A stretch of 6,388 nt of DNA from positions 1 through 6,388 of the forward strand of contig DBRA01000052.1 in assembly GCA_002305445.1 (NCBI GenBank). The letters run 5' to 3'. The translations under genes were made by a program, and so were the position numbers. The stretch comes from Clostridiales bacterium UBA1380. Lineage in GTDB: Bacteria > Bacillota > Clostridia > Oscillospirales > CAG-272. Under the pieces are notes generated by a model that searched no databases, was not told the origin of the DNA, and saw only the letters and a program-made list of their open reading frames with translations. This document shows positions 1-5,810 of this stretch, piece by piece (position 1 is the stretch's first letter; every line of letters starts with the position of its first letter).

Positions 1-7
1 TCTGCAT
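1..7 (-). CDS. Probable start of a further minus-strand gene (only the first codons in window)
   Basis: An ATG on the minus strand occupies 7-5 and is followed by CAG and one more base before the window ends. It is preceded by a strong Shine-Dalgarno sequence, GGGAGG at 20-15, with a 7-nt spacer. About 30 nt upstream is a consensus extended -10 promoter. Terminator, promoter, ribosome-binding site and ATG in that order are what a new transcription unit looks like. The product cannot be identified from two codons. Confidence 0.45.
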
Positions 8-14
8 TGCCTTC

Positions 15-20
15 CCTCCC
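15..20 (-). promoter_or_regulatory. Shine-Dalgarno site for the gene entering at the left edge
   Basis: The minus strand reads GGGAGG, a close match to the anti-Shine-Dalgarno complement, and ends 7 nt before the ATG at 7-5. It is the main support for calling a gene start here. Confidence 0.5.
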
Positions 21-36
21 GCCGTATGACAGGCCC

Positions 37-45
37 ATTATAGCA
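37..45 (-). promoter_or_regulatory. Extended -10 promoter downstream of the asnS terminator
   Basis: The minus strand reads TGC-TATAAT, a perfect extended -10 element (TGn plus consensus TATAAT). There is no recognisable -35 at 16-18 bp spacing, because that region is occupied by the asnS terminator hairpin. The extended -10 could compensate. The predicted transcription start is near position 30, giving a leader of about 22 nt that contains the Shine-Dalgarno site at 20-15. Confidence 0.5.
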
Positions 46-46
46 C

Positions 47-76
47 AAAAAAGCGGACAGTATCTGTCCGCTTTTT
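47..76 (-). terminator. Rho-independent terminator of the asnA-asnS unit
   Basis: A perfect GC-rich inverted repeat (GCGGACAG / CTGTCCGC, 8 bp) is extended by A/T pairs to 13 bp, around a 3-nt loop at 61-63. On the minus strand it is followed at once by six T residues (47-52). It starts 16 nt after the asnS stop codon at 93-95. The flanking A and T runs on both sides mean it could also act on plus-strand transcripts. Confidence 0.9.
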
Positions 77-92
77 GCCAAAATATCGGTTT

Positions 93-1487
93 TTAAAAAT
101 CGGCGCTGCCCACCGTTCTCGGATGGGGCAGTACGTCGCGGATATTGCTGACGCCGGTGAGGTACATGACCAGCCGCTCGAAGCCGAGGCCGAAGCCGGC
201 GTGCTTCGCGCCGCCGTACTTGCGCAGCTCGAGGTACCACCAGTAGTCCTTCTCATCGAGGCCGAACATGCGCAGGCTCTCGAGCAGGATATCCATTCTC
301 TCCTCGCGCTGCGATCCGCCGCAGAGCTCTCCGACTCCGGGAACGAGCAGGTCGGCGGCGGCGACGGTCTTGCCGTCGTCGTTTAAGCGCATATAGAACG
401 CCTTGATCTCGCGCGGCCAGTCCGTGACGAAGACGGGGCGGCCGAAGTACTCCTCGGTGAGGTATCTTTCGTGCTCTGTCTGCAGATCCTGCCCCCAGCC
501 GACCGGATAATCGAAGGTCTTGCCGGACTTCGCGAGAATATCCATCGCTTCGGTGTACGTCACGCGGGCGAAGTCGTTTTCGAGGACGTTATTGAATCGC
601 GCGAGCAGCGTGTTGTCGATGAACTTGTCGAAGAACTCGAGCTCCGCCGGGCATGTGTTCATCAGGTGGCGGATGATGTATTTAAGCATATCCTCCTGAA
701 GGTCCATGTCGTCCTTCAGGTCGGCGAAGGCGATCTCCGGCTCCATCATCCAGAACTCGGCGGCATGGCGCGGCGTATACGACTTCTCGGCGCGGAAGGT
801 CGGCCCGAACGTGTAGACTGCACCGTAGGCGAGCGCGAAGCACTCGGCGTTGAGCTGTCCCGACACAGTCAGGTTCGCGCTCTTGCCGAAGAAGTCGGAC
901 GAGAAGTCGATCTTGCCGTCCGGCGTGCGCGGGAGTTCGTCCAGATCGAGCGTGGTGATGCGGAACATCTCGCCGGCGCCCTCGCAGTCGGAGCAGGTGA
1001 CGATCGGCGTGTTGACATATACGAATCCGCGCTCGTGGAAGAAGCTGTGTATCGCAAACGCGGCCTCGCTGCGGACGCGGAACACGGCGTTGAACGTGTT
1101 CGAGCGCGGGCGGAGGTGCGCTATCGTGCGGAGATACTCCATCGTGTGGCGCTTCTTCTGAAGCGGGTAATCGGGCGCGCTCGCGCCCTCGACAGCGATC
1201 TCGTCCGCGTGAAGCTCGAAGGGCTGCTTCGCTTCCGGCGTAAGGATCAGCGTGCCCTTAACGATGAGCGCGCAGCCGACGTTCTGTTTGGCGATCTCGG
1301 CATAGTTTGCCAGCTTGCCGGACTCGAAAACGACCTGCAGGTTTGTGAAGTAGCTGCCGTCGTTCAGCTCGATAAATCCGATGACGTTAGACGACCGTAT
1401 CGTGCGCGCCCAGCCCGCGACCGTTATTTCGGCGCCGGAAAACTTATCAGGCGACGCGAATATTTCCTTAATATGCGTTCGCTGCAT
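93..1487 (-). CDS. asnS: Asparaginyl-tRNA synthetase
   Basis: This class IIb aminoacyl-tRNA synthetase activates asparagine with ATP and charges tRNA-Asn in the cytosol. The 464-residue product is the length of the E. coli-type enzyme. An N-terminal OB-fold anticodon-binding domain covers roughly residues 20-100 (VAGWARTIRSS at 23-33). The catalytic domain has the motif 1 region (GFVYVNTPIVT, 154-164), the LTVSGQL segment (206-212), motif 2 (FRAEKSYTPRHAAEFWMMEPE, starting at 231) and motif 3 (GFGLGFERL, 431-439). Motif 2 and the insertion before LTVSGQL favour AsnRS over AspRS. The ATG at 1487 has a GGAGA site 9 nt upstream. It lies 52 nt downstream of asnA with no convincing promoter between, so it is probably cotranscribed, and it is followed by a strong terminator. 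It appears intact. Confidence 0.97.
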   Translation of the reverse strand: MQRTHIKEIFASPDKFSGAEITVAGWARTIRSSNVIGFIELNDGSYFTNLQVVFESGKLANYAEIAKQNVGCALIVKGTLILTPEAKQPFELHADEIAVEGASAPDYPLQKKRHTMEYLRTIAHLRPRSNTFNAVFRVRSEAAFAIHSFFHERGFVYVNTPIVTCSDCEGAGEMFRITTLDLDELPRTPDGKIDFSSDFFGKSANLTVSGQLNAECFALAYGAVYTFGPTFRAEKSYTPRHAAEFWMMEPEIAFADLKDDMDLQEDMLKYIIRHLMNTCPAELEFFDKFIDNTLLARFNNVLENDFARVTYTEAMDILAKSGKTFDYPVGWGQDLQTEHERYLTEEYFGRPVFVTDWPREIKAFYMRLNDDGKTVAAADLLVPGVGELCGGSQREERMDILLESLRMFGLDEKDYWWYLELRKYGGAKHAGFGLGFERLVMYLTGVSNIRDVLPHPRTVGSADF

Positions 1488-1496
1488 TTTTATATA

Positions 1497-1501
1497 TCTC
1501 C
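1497..1501 (-). promoter_or_regulatory. Ribosome-binding site of asnS
   Basis: GGAGA on the minus strand, 9 nt before the asnS ATG, in the AT-rich 52-nt gap after asnA. It fixes the asnS start at 1487. I see no promoter or terminator in the gap. Confidence 0.7.
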
Positions 1502-1539
1502 GTTTTATGTTTCAAAATATATATTCAGGCGGGCGCTTC

Positions 1540-2550
1540 TTACAGCAGAAACACGCCGGCGTCCGAGCATTTTTTGATCATATCGTCCGGCCAGACGGAC
1601 GCCTGAACCTCGCCGATATGCGCCTTGTGGAGCAGCGCCATGCAGAGGCGGCTCTGTCCGATGCCGCCGCCTATCGTCAGCGGCAGCTCGCCGTCGAGCA
1701 CTGCGCGGTGGAACGGAAGCTTCGCTCTTTCCTCGCATCCGGCTGTCTTGAGCTGCGACATCATCGACTTCGCGTCGACGCGTATACCCATGCTCGAAAG
1801 CTCGAGCGCGCAGCCGAGCGGCTCGTACCAGACGAGTATGTCGCCGTTGAGCGACCAGTCGTCGTAGTCTGGCGCGCGTCCGTCGTGCGGCTTGCCGGAG
1901 CGCAGCGCTCCGCCTATCTGCATCACAAACACGCTGCCGTGCTCGCGGCAGATCTCGTTTTCGCGCTCCTTCGGCGTCAGATCCGGGTACGCGTCCTCGA
2001 GCTCCTGCGTCGTGACCGCCTCGAAAACGGGCGAGATGAACGGCGTCAGCTTTTTAAAGCGGCTGCAGAGGGCGCGCTCCGTTTCGCTTATCGCCTCGAA
2101 AATCTGCGCGACGATGCTGATGAGGAAGTCCTTCGTGCGCTCTCCGGGAGACAGCACGCGCTCCCAGTCCCACTGGTCGACGTAGATCGAATGTATGTTG
2201 TCGAGCTCCTCGTCGCGGCGAATCGCATTCATGTCCGTATACAATCCGGTGTCGGGGCGGAAGCCGTATTTATGGAGCGCCATGCGCTTCCACTTCGCGA
2301 GGCTGTGGACGATTTCGACGCTCGCGCCGCCGATGCCGGCCACGTCGAACGTCACGGGGCGTTCGACGCCGTTCAGGTTGTCGTTGAGACCCGATTCGGG
2401 GCGGACAAACAGAGGCGCGCTGATGCGCTTGAGATTAAGACGCGCGGCAAGGCCGCGCTCGAAACCGTCCTTTATGAATTTTATCGCCTCTTCGGTTTCG
2501 GCTACCGTCAGCGGGGAGCAGTAGTCTTCCGGAATGTACAGGGAGCCCAT
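1540..2550 (-). CDS. asnA: Aspartate--ammonia ligase (asparagine synthetase A)
   Basis: AsnA converts aspartate, ammonia and ATP to asparagine, AMP and pyrophosphate through an aspartyl-adenylate; its fold is related to class II tRNA synthetases. The 336-residue product is close to the 330 of E. coli AsnA. Family blocks are present in order: VHSLAKWKR (81-89), YVDQWDWER (123-131), RAPDYDDWS (225-233), LNGDILVW (234-241), ELSSMGIRVD (250-259) and GGGIGQSRL (294-302). The reading frame stays open upstream to a TTG at 2625. I chose the ATG at 2550 because the protein then begins with MGSLYIPEDY, which fits the usual AsnA N-terminus. This start lacks a well-placed Shine-Dalgarno: AAAGG is 15 nt away. 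Gene order asnA-asnS couples asparagine synthesis to its use in tRNA charging. Confidence 0.95.
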   Translation of the reverse strand: MGSLYIPEDYCSPLTVAETEEAIKFIKDGFERGLAARLNLKRISAPLFVRPESGLNDNLNGVERPVTFDVAGIGGASVEIVHSLAKWKRMALHKYGFRPDTGLYTDMNAIRRDEELDNIHSIYVDQWDWERVLSPGERTKDFLISIVAQIFEAISETERALCSRFKKLTPFISPVFEAVTTQELEDAYPDLTPKERENEICREHGSVFVMQIGGALRSGKPHDGRAPDYDDWSLNGDILVWYEPLGCALELSSMGIRVDAKSMMSQLKTAGCEERAKLPFHRAVLDGELPLTIGGGIGQSRLCMALLHKAHIGEVQASVWPDDMIKKCSDAGVFLL

Positions 2551-2648
2551 AATTTTCTCATATTGCCTTTCGTTTATAAATATGTTTTTCTCTCCAAATG
2601 AATCCGAGACGGGCGGCGACTGCAAACGCGGAGTTCCCCGACCGTAAT

Positions 2649-2677
2649 ATTATATGATATAACACGTATTTTTGCAA
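2649..2677 (-). promoter_or_regulatory. Promoter of the asnA-asnS unit
   Basis: On the minus strand the -35 box is TTGCAA (2677-2672), the spacer is exactly 17 bp and the -10 box is a perfect TATAAT (2654-2649). A T-rich stretch upstream (around 2689-2695) could act as an UP element. The predicted start is near 2642-2645, leaving a leader of about 90 nt before the asnA ATG. That leader is too short for a T-box and shows no T-box consensus. A 13-bp palindrome at 2650-2662 overlaps the -10 box. Confidence 0.8.
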
Positions 2678-2688
2678 GAACTAACTTT

Positions 2689-2745
2689 AAAAAAATCAGA
2701 TTCTTTTACAGGGGCGGACGCGTTTCAGACCGCGTCGTCGCCCCT
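2689..2745 (-). terminator. Possible terminator of the hisS-mazG-der unit, overlapping the der stop
   Basis: On the minus strand AGGGGCG (2745-2739) pairs with CGCCCCT (2716-2710), and GACGCG (2736-2731) pairs with CGCGTC (2722-2717). This gives a 13-bp GC-rich stem with a 2-nt bulge and an 8-nt loop that holds the der TGA. A run of seven T residues lies at 2695-2689, but 14 nt beyond the stem rather than directly after it, so this is not a canonical intrinsic terminator. A weak A/T hairpin between stem and T-run might contribute. It may instead stabilise the mRNA 3' end. Confidence 0.45.
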
Positions 2746-4056
2746 CTCGCGGATGATTATGCGTATCGGCGTGCCTTTGAAGCCGAAAACGTCGCGCAGG
2801 CAGTTTTCGAGATAGCGCCGGTAGCTGTAGTGGAACAGCTCGACGTCGTTGCAGAATACGACGAACGTCGGCGGCGCGACGGACGTCTGCGTCATGTAAT
2901 ATATCTTCAGGCGGCGGCCCTTGTCGGACGGCGGCTGGACGCGCGTCGTCGCGTCGGTCAGCACGTCGTTGAGCATGCCGGTCGACACGCGGAAGTTCGT
3001 CTGCTCGTTTATATACTTTACCGTCTCGAACACGCGGTTGACGCGCTGACCCGTTTTCGCGGAGATGAAAAGGATCGGCGCGTACGTCATATACGCGAGC
3101 GCGTTGTATATATCCTTCGTGAACCTGTTCACGGTGTCGTTGTCCTTTTCGATCAGGTCCCACTTGTTGACGGCGATAAGCGACGCTTTGCCGGCTTCGT
3201 GCGCGATGCCGGCGATCTTCTCGTCCTGCTCGGTTATGCCCTGCGTCGCGTCGATGACGATGACGCAGACGTTCGCGCGCTCGACTGCGGTATGCGCCCT
3301 GAGCACCGAGAAGTGCTCGATTCTGTCCTCTATCCTGCTCTGGCGCCGTATGCCGGCGGTGTCGATGAGGTTGAACACGCCGTGTTCGTTTTCGAGCCGC
3401 GTGTCGATCGCGTCGCGCGTCGTGCCGGGGATGTCGGAGACGATCAGGCGGTTCTCGCCCAGCATCATGTTGACAAGCGAGCTCTTGCCCGCGTTCGGCT
3501 TGCCGATGACGGCGACCGATATCGCGTCGTCGTCGGTCGCATCCTCCGTCTGCGGCGGCAGCGCTTCGACGACCGCGTCGAGCAGATCGCCCGTTCCGGT
3601 GCCGTGCAGGCTCGACAGCGCTACCGGGTCGGTGTCGAACCCGAGCTCGTAGAACTCGTAGTATTCGGGCGCGACGTCGCCTATGTTGTCCGACTTGTTG
3701 ACGGCGACGATGACCGGCTTGCCCGATTTTTTAAGCATGACGGCGATATCGCGGTCGTCGGCCAGAAGGCCCGCGCGTATATCGGTCATAAAGATGATTA
3801 CGTCGGCTGTGTCGATTGCTATCTGCGCCTGTTCGCGCATCTTCTGCAAGATTAAATCGTCGGTCTTCGGCTCGATACCGCCCGTGTCGATGACGGTCAT
3901 CTCGCGCCCGTTCCACTCGGTCACGCCATAGATGCGGTCGCGCGTGACGGACGGTACGTCCTCCACGATGGCGCGGCGCTCGCCTATAAGTTTGTTGAAC
4001 AGCGTCGATTTGCCGACGTTCGGCCGCCCGACGATGGCGATCACGGGTCTTGACAT
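2725..4056 (-). CDS. der: Ribosome-assembly GTPase Der (EngA)
   Basis: Der is an essential bacterial GTPase with two consecutive G domains and acts in late assembly of the 50S ribosomal subunit. The 443-residue product has the family's normal length. G domain 1 has the P-loop GRPNVGKST (10-18), DTGG (57-60) and NKSD (120-123). G domain 2 has GKPNAGKSS (185-193), the GTTRD switch (211-215), DTAG (232-235), NKWD (297-300) and SAK (332-334). The C-terminal KH-like domain covers roughly 355-438. All nucleotide-binding motifs are intact. The ATG at 4056 has AAGGA 7 nt upstream inside the last codons of the preceding gene, whose stop lies 3 nt away, so translation is probably coupled. It is the last gene of the hisS unit. 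Confidence 0.98.
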   Translation of the reverse strand: MSRPVIAIVGRPNVGKSTLFNKLIGERRAIVEDVPSVTRDRIYGVTEWNGREMTVIDTGGIEPKTDDLILQKMREQAQIAIDTADVIIFMTDIRAGLLADDRDIAVMLKKSGKPVIVAVNKSDNIGDVAPEYYEFYELGFDTDPVALSSLHGTGTGDLLDAVVEALPPQTEDATDDDAISVAVIGKPNAGKSSLVNMMLGENRLIVSDIPGTTRDAIDTRLENEHGVFNLIDTAGIRRQSRIEDRIEHFSVLRAHTAVERANVCVIVIDATQGITEQDEKIAGIAHEAGKASLIAVNKWDLIEKDNDTVNRFTKDIYNALAYMTYAPILFISAKTGQRVNRVFETVKYINEQTNFRVSTGMLNDVLTDATTRVQPPSDKGRRLKIYYMTQTSVAPPTFVVFCNDVELFHYSYRRYLENCLRDVFGFKGTPIRIIIRERGDDAV

Positions 4057-4059
4057 TTT

Positions 4060-4434
4060 TTATTCCTTATCCTTAACTTTATCGGACGCGTCCTCGTAAA
4101 GCGAGGCGTTCTCGCTCCACGAGCGCGTCATGTTGCGTTTCCACTTCGCATCGTATGCGGCGGAAAACTCTTCCCCCGTTATGGAGTAGCAGTCCATCAT
4201 GTCGCAGAGGTACATTATGACGTCCGCCACCTCTTCGACGAAGTGCGCCCTGACGACGGGGTTGTCTATTATGGCTCTGTCGCCCTTCTTCTTGATTATC
4301 GCGATGACCTCGCCCAGCTCGTCCACCGACCAGAGCAGGCTGTTGCGCCCGTTTTCGGGGATATGCGGGTCCCAGTCGTGCGCCTCGCGCAGCTTCTGCT
4401 GCTTCGCTATAAGCTCCGAAATCGTGAAATCCAT
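4060..4434 (-). CDS. MazG-like nucleotide pyrophosphohydrolase
   Basis: The product is a 124-residue single-domain protein of the all-alpha NTP pyrophosphohydrolase (MazG/dUTPase-2) superfamily, whose members hydrolyse nucleoside triphosphates to monophosphate and pyrophosphate, often to clean the dNTP pool. The magnesium-binding signature is visible as ExxE in DELGEV (E39, E42) and ExxD in EEVADV (E68, D71). Helix-rich sequence surrounds it, with a lysine/aspartate-rich tail. It is too short for the two-domain MazG of E. coli. The substrate cannot be read from the sequence; dUTP, dCTP and damaged nucleotides are all possible. The ATG at 4434 has AAGGAG 7 nt upstream, overlapping the hisS stop codon. 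It sits between hisS (11-nt gap) and der (3-nt gap), so it is certainly in the operon, though a functional link to either is not evident. Confidence 0.85.
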   Translation of the reverse strand: MDFTISELIAKQQKLREAHDWDPHIPENGRNSLLWSVDELGEVIAIIKKKGDRAIIDNPVVRAHFVEEVADVIMYLCDMMDCYSITGEEFSAAYDAKWKRNMTRSWSENASLYEDASDKVKDKE

Positions 4435-4441
4435 AGGGCAG

Positions 4442-4447
4442 CTCCTT
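4442..4447 (-). promoter_or_regulatory. Ribosome-binding site of the MazG-like gene, overlapping the hisS stop
   Basis: AAGGAG on the minus strand shares two bases with the hisS TAA (4448-4446) and lies 7 nt before the ATG at 4434. The overlap suggests that ribosomes finishing hisS can reinitiate here. Confidence 0.75.
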
Positions 4448-5714
4448 ATTTTACCGCAGCTGCTATCAGCGACGGCACGTCCGCGAGCGCGACCTCGGTC
4501 TGCCCGCTCGTTTTCATGTCCTTCATGACGGCGACGCCCTTCTGCAGCTCGTCGTCACCGATGATGAGCACGCGCCGCGCGCCTATCTTGTCGGCGTACT
4601 TCATCTGAGCCTTCAGCGAGCGGCCGACGATGTCGCATTCGGCGTATATGCCCGCCGCGCGGCACTTCTCCGCTATCGCGAGCGCGGCGCCGCGCGCGGC
4701 GTCGCCGAGCGGGGCGCAGTAAAGCTCCGGCTTCTCCTCTTCGGGTATGACCGTGCCGGACGCCTGCATCGCGAGCAGAAGACGCGTTATGCCTGCGGCG
4801 AAGCCTATTCCCGGCAGCGCCGGGCCGCCGAGCTCCGCGACGAGGTTGTCGTATCGGCCGCCGCCGAGTATGGTCGACTGCGCGCCTATGAGGTCGGACA
4901 CAAACTCGAACACGGTGCGCGTGTAGTAGTCGAGCCCGCGCACGATGTTGGGGTCGAGCGTATATTCGATGCCTGCGCCGCCGAGCGCGGCAGTGAGCGT
5001 CTTGAGGTGCGCGCCGCACTCGCCGCAGAGGTGGTCGACGGCGCGCGGCGCGTCCTTCGCTATCTTCGAGCATTCCGGCGACTTGCAGTCGAGTATGCGG
5101 AGCGGGTTTGTGCGAAGCCGCTCGCGGCATGTGTCGCAGAGGGCGCTCTCGTGCGCGGCGAAGTATTCGACGAGCGACGCGCGGTAGGCGGGGCGGCACT
5201 CCGGGCAGCCGATCGAGTTGATGCGCAGCGACGCGCCCTTTATGCCGAGCGAGCGGATGAATCTGTCGGCGAGCGCGATCATCGTGAAGTCGGCGGATGC
5301 GTCGGCGGCGCCGAAGCACTCTGCGCCGAACTGGAAGAACTCGCGCGAGCGGCCCGCCTGCGGCTTTTCATAACGGTAGCAGCCGATCAGGTAGTAATAT
5401 TTCTGCGGCATGACGTCGGACGTTCTGCCGTTCTCGATAAGTGCGCGGACAACGCCCGCCGTTCCCTCGGGGCGCAGCGCGAACTCGCGTCCCTCGCGGT
5501 CGGCGAAGGTGTACATCTCCTTCTGAACGACGTCGGTCACCTCGCCGACGCCGCGCCTGAAAAGGCCGAGCTCCTCGAAAACGGGAGTCCGTATCTCGCG
5601 GAAGCCGTAGAGCGCGGCGGCCTCTCTCGCCTTCTCCTCGACAAAACGCCACGCGCCGACGTCCTCGGGCATGACGTCCATCGTCCCGCGCGGTTTCTTG
5701 ATTTTTTCGTTCAT
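4446..5714 (-). CDS. hisS: Histidyl-tRNA synthetase
   Basis: This class IIa synthetase charges tRNA-His in the cytosol. With the ATG at 5714 it has 422 residues, normal for the family. Visible features are KPRGTMD (7-13), motif 1 region RTPVFE (42-47), motif 2 CYRYEKPQAGRSREFFQF (112-129), the histidine-specific RGLDYYTRTVFE (259-270), GGGRYDN (284-290) and motif 3 GIGFAAGITRL (302-312). An anticodon-binding domain covers about 329-420. A middle insertion (170-233) carries cysteine pairs C170/C173, C193/C196 and C230/C233, as in Firmicutes HisRS. Motif 3 has Thr310 where an acidic residue usually precedes the conserved arginine. The frame is open to a TTG at 5780, but that lies on the -35 box. 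The ATG has GGGGAG upstream. First gene of the operon. Confidence 0.97.
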   Translation of the reverse strand: MNEKIKKPRGTMDVMPEDVGAWRFVEEKAREAAALYGFREIRTPVFEELGLFRRGVGEVTDVVQKEMYTFADREGREFALRPEGTAGVVRALIENGRTSDVMPQKYYYLIGCYRYEKPQAGRSREFFQFGAECFGAADASADFTMIALADRFIRSLGIKGASLRINSIGCPECRPAYRASLVEYFAAHESALCDTCRERLRTNPLRILDCKSPECSKIAKDAPRAVDHLCGECGAHLKTLTAALGGAGIEYTLDPNIVRGLDYYTRTVFEFVSDLIGAQSTILGGGRYDNLVAELGGPALPGIGFAAGITRLLLAMQASGTVIPEEEKPELYCAPLGDAARGAALAIAEKCRAAGIYAECDIVGRSLKAQMKYADKIGARRVLIIGDDELQKGVAVMKDMKTSGQTEVALADVPSLIAAAVK

Positions 5715-5723
5715 ATTCGCATA

Positions 5724-5729
5724 CTCCCC
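5724..5729 (-). promoter_or_regulatory. Ribosome-binding site that fixes the hisS start
   Basis: GGGGAG on the minus strand, 9 nt before the ATG at 5714. It decides in favour of this start over the upstream TTG at 5780, which falls within the -35 element and could not be in the transcript. Confidence 0.75.
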
Positions 5730-5730
5730 G

Positions 5731-5743
5731 ATGATAATATCAT
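5731..5743. promoter_or_regulatory. 13-bp perfect palindrome in the hisS leader, possible operator
   Basis: ATGATA-A-TATCAT is a perfect 6-1-6 inverted repeat. It lies between the predicted transcription start (near 5745) and the Shine-Dalgarno site (5729-5724), which is where a repressor could bind. AT-rich palindromes of this length arise by chance fairly often, so function is only a suggestion. Confidence 0.3.
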
Positions 5744-5751
5744 AATGTATT

Positions 5752-5780
5752 AGTATACCAAATTTTTCGCCGTTTTGCAA
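5752..5780 (-). promoter_or_regulatory. Promoter of the hisS-mazG-der operon
   Basis: On the minus strand the -35 box is TTGCAA (5780-5775), the spacer is exactly 17 bp and the -10 box is TATACT (5757-5752), five of six matching consensus. The predicted start near 5745 gives a leader of about 30 nt, so there is no room for a T-box, which often controls hisS in Bacillota. The -35 box and spacer length are the same as in the asnA promoter. Confidence 0.8.
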
Positions 5781-5810
5781 TACTTATATCGGGGCTGCGA
5801 ACCCTGCCGG

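Noticed and set aside
1488..1539. Possible internal promoter for asnS (TTGAAA and TATATA/TATAAA-like strings)
   Set aside because: The spacing is only 13-15 bp and transcription would begin at or after the asnS ribosome-binding site. AT-rich gap sequence explains it.
471..1577. Long plus-strand open frame (368 codons) opposite asnS
   Set aside because: It runs antisense to a clear asnS gene, is rich in Arg/Ala/Val/Glu as expected from a reversed GC-rich gene, and has no recognisable domain or ribosome-binding site.
1381..2601. Long plus-strand open frame (406 codons) opposite asnA
   Set aside because: It is a shadow of asnA produced by codon bias; the composition is low-complexity Arg/Ala/Val and no family is recognisable.
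2551..2625. Longer AsnA beginning at a TTG at 2625
   Set aside because: The extra 25 residues do not resemble the AsnA N-terminus and no ribosome-binding site precedes the TTG; the ATG at 2550 fits the family.
2830..3855. Plus-strand open frame (341 codons) opposite der
   Set aside because: It is the antisense shadow of a fully convincing Der protein, with a biased Arg/Asp/Val composition.
4555..5319. Second minus-strand frame inside hisS (254 codons, very arginine-rich)
   Set aside because: It is an out-of-frame reading of hisS; the extreme arginine content is typical of a shifted GC-rich frame.
5007..5753. Plus-strand open frame (248 codons) opposite hisS
   Set aside because: It is an antisense shadow; it runs over the hisS promoter and has no domain features.
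5781..5810. GGGTTCGCAGCCC on the minus strand, resembling a tRNA T-arm, or a terminator after the TSUP genes
   Set aside because: The stem is imperfect, no acceptor, D or anticodon arms are present, and no T-run follows, so it is neither a tRNA nor an intrinsic terminator. TSUP transcripts may read into hisS.
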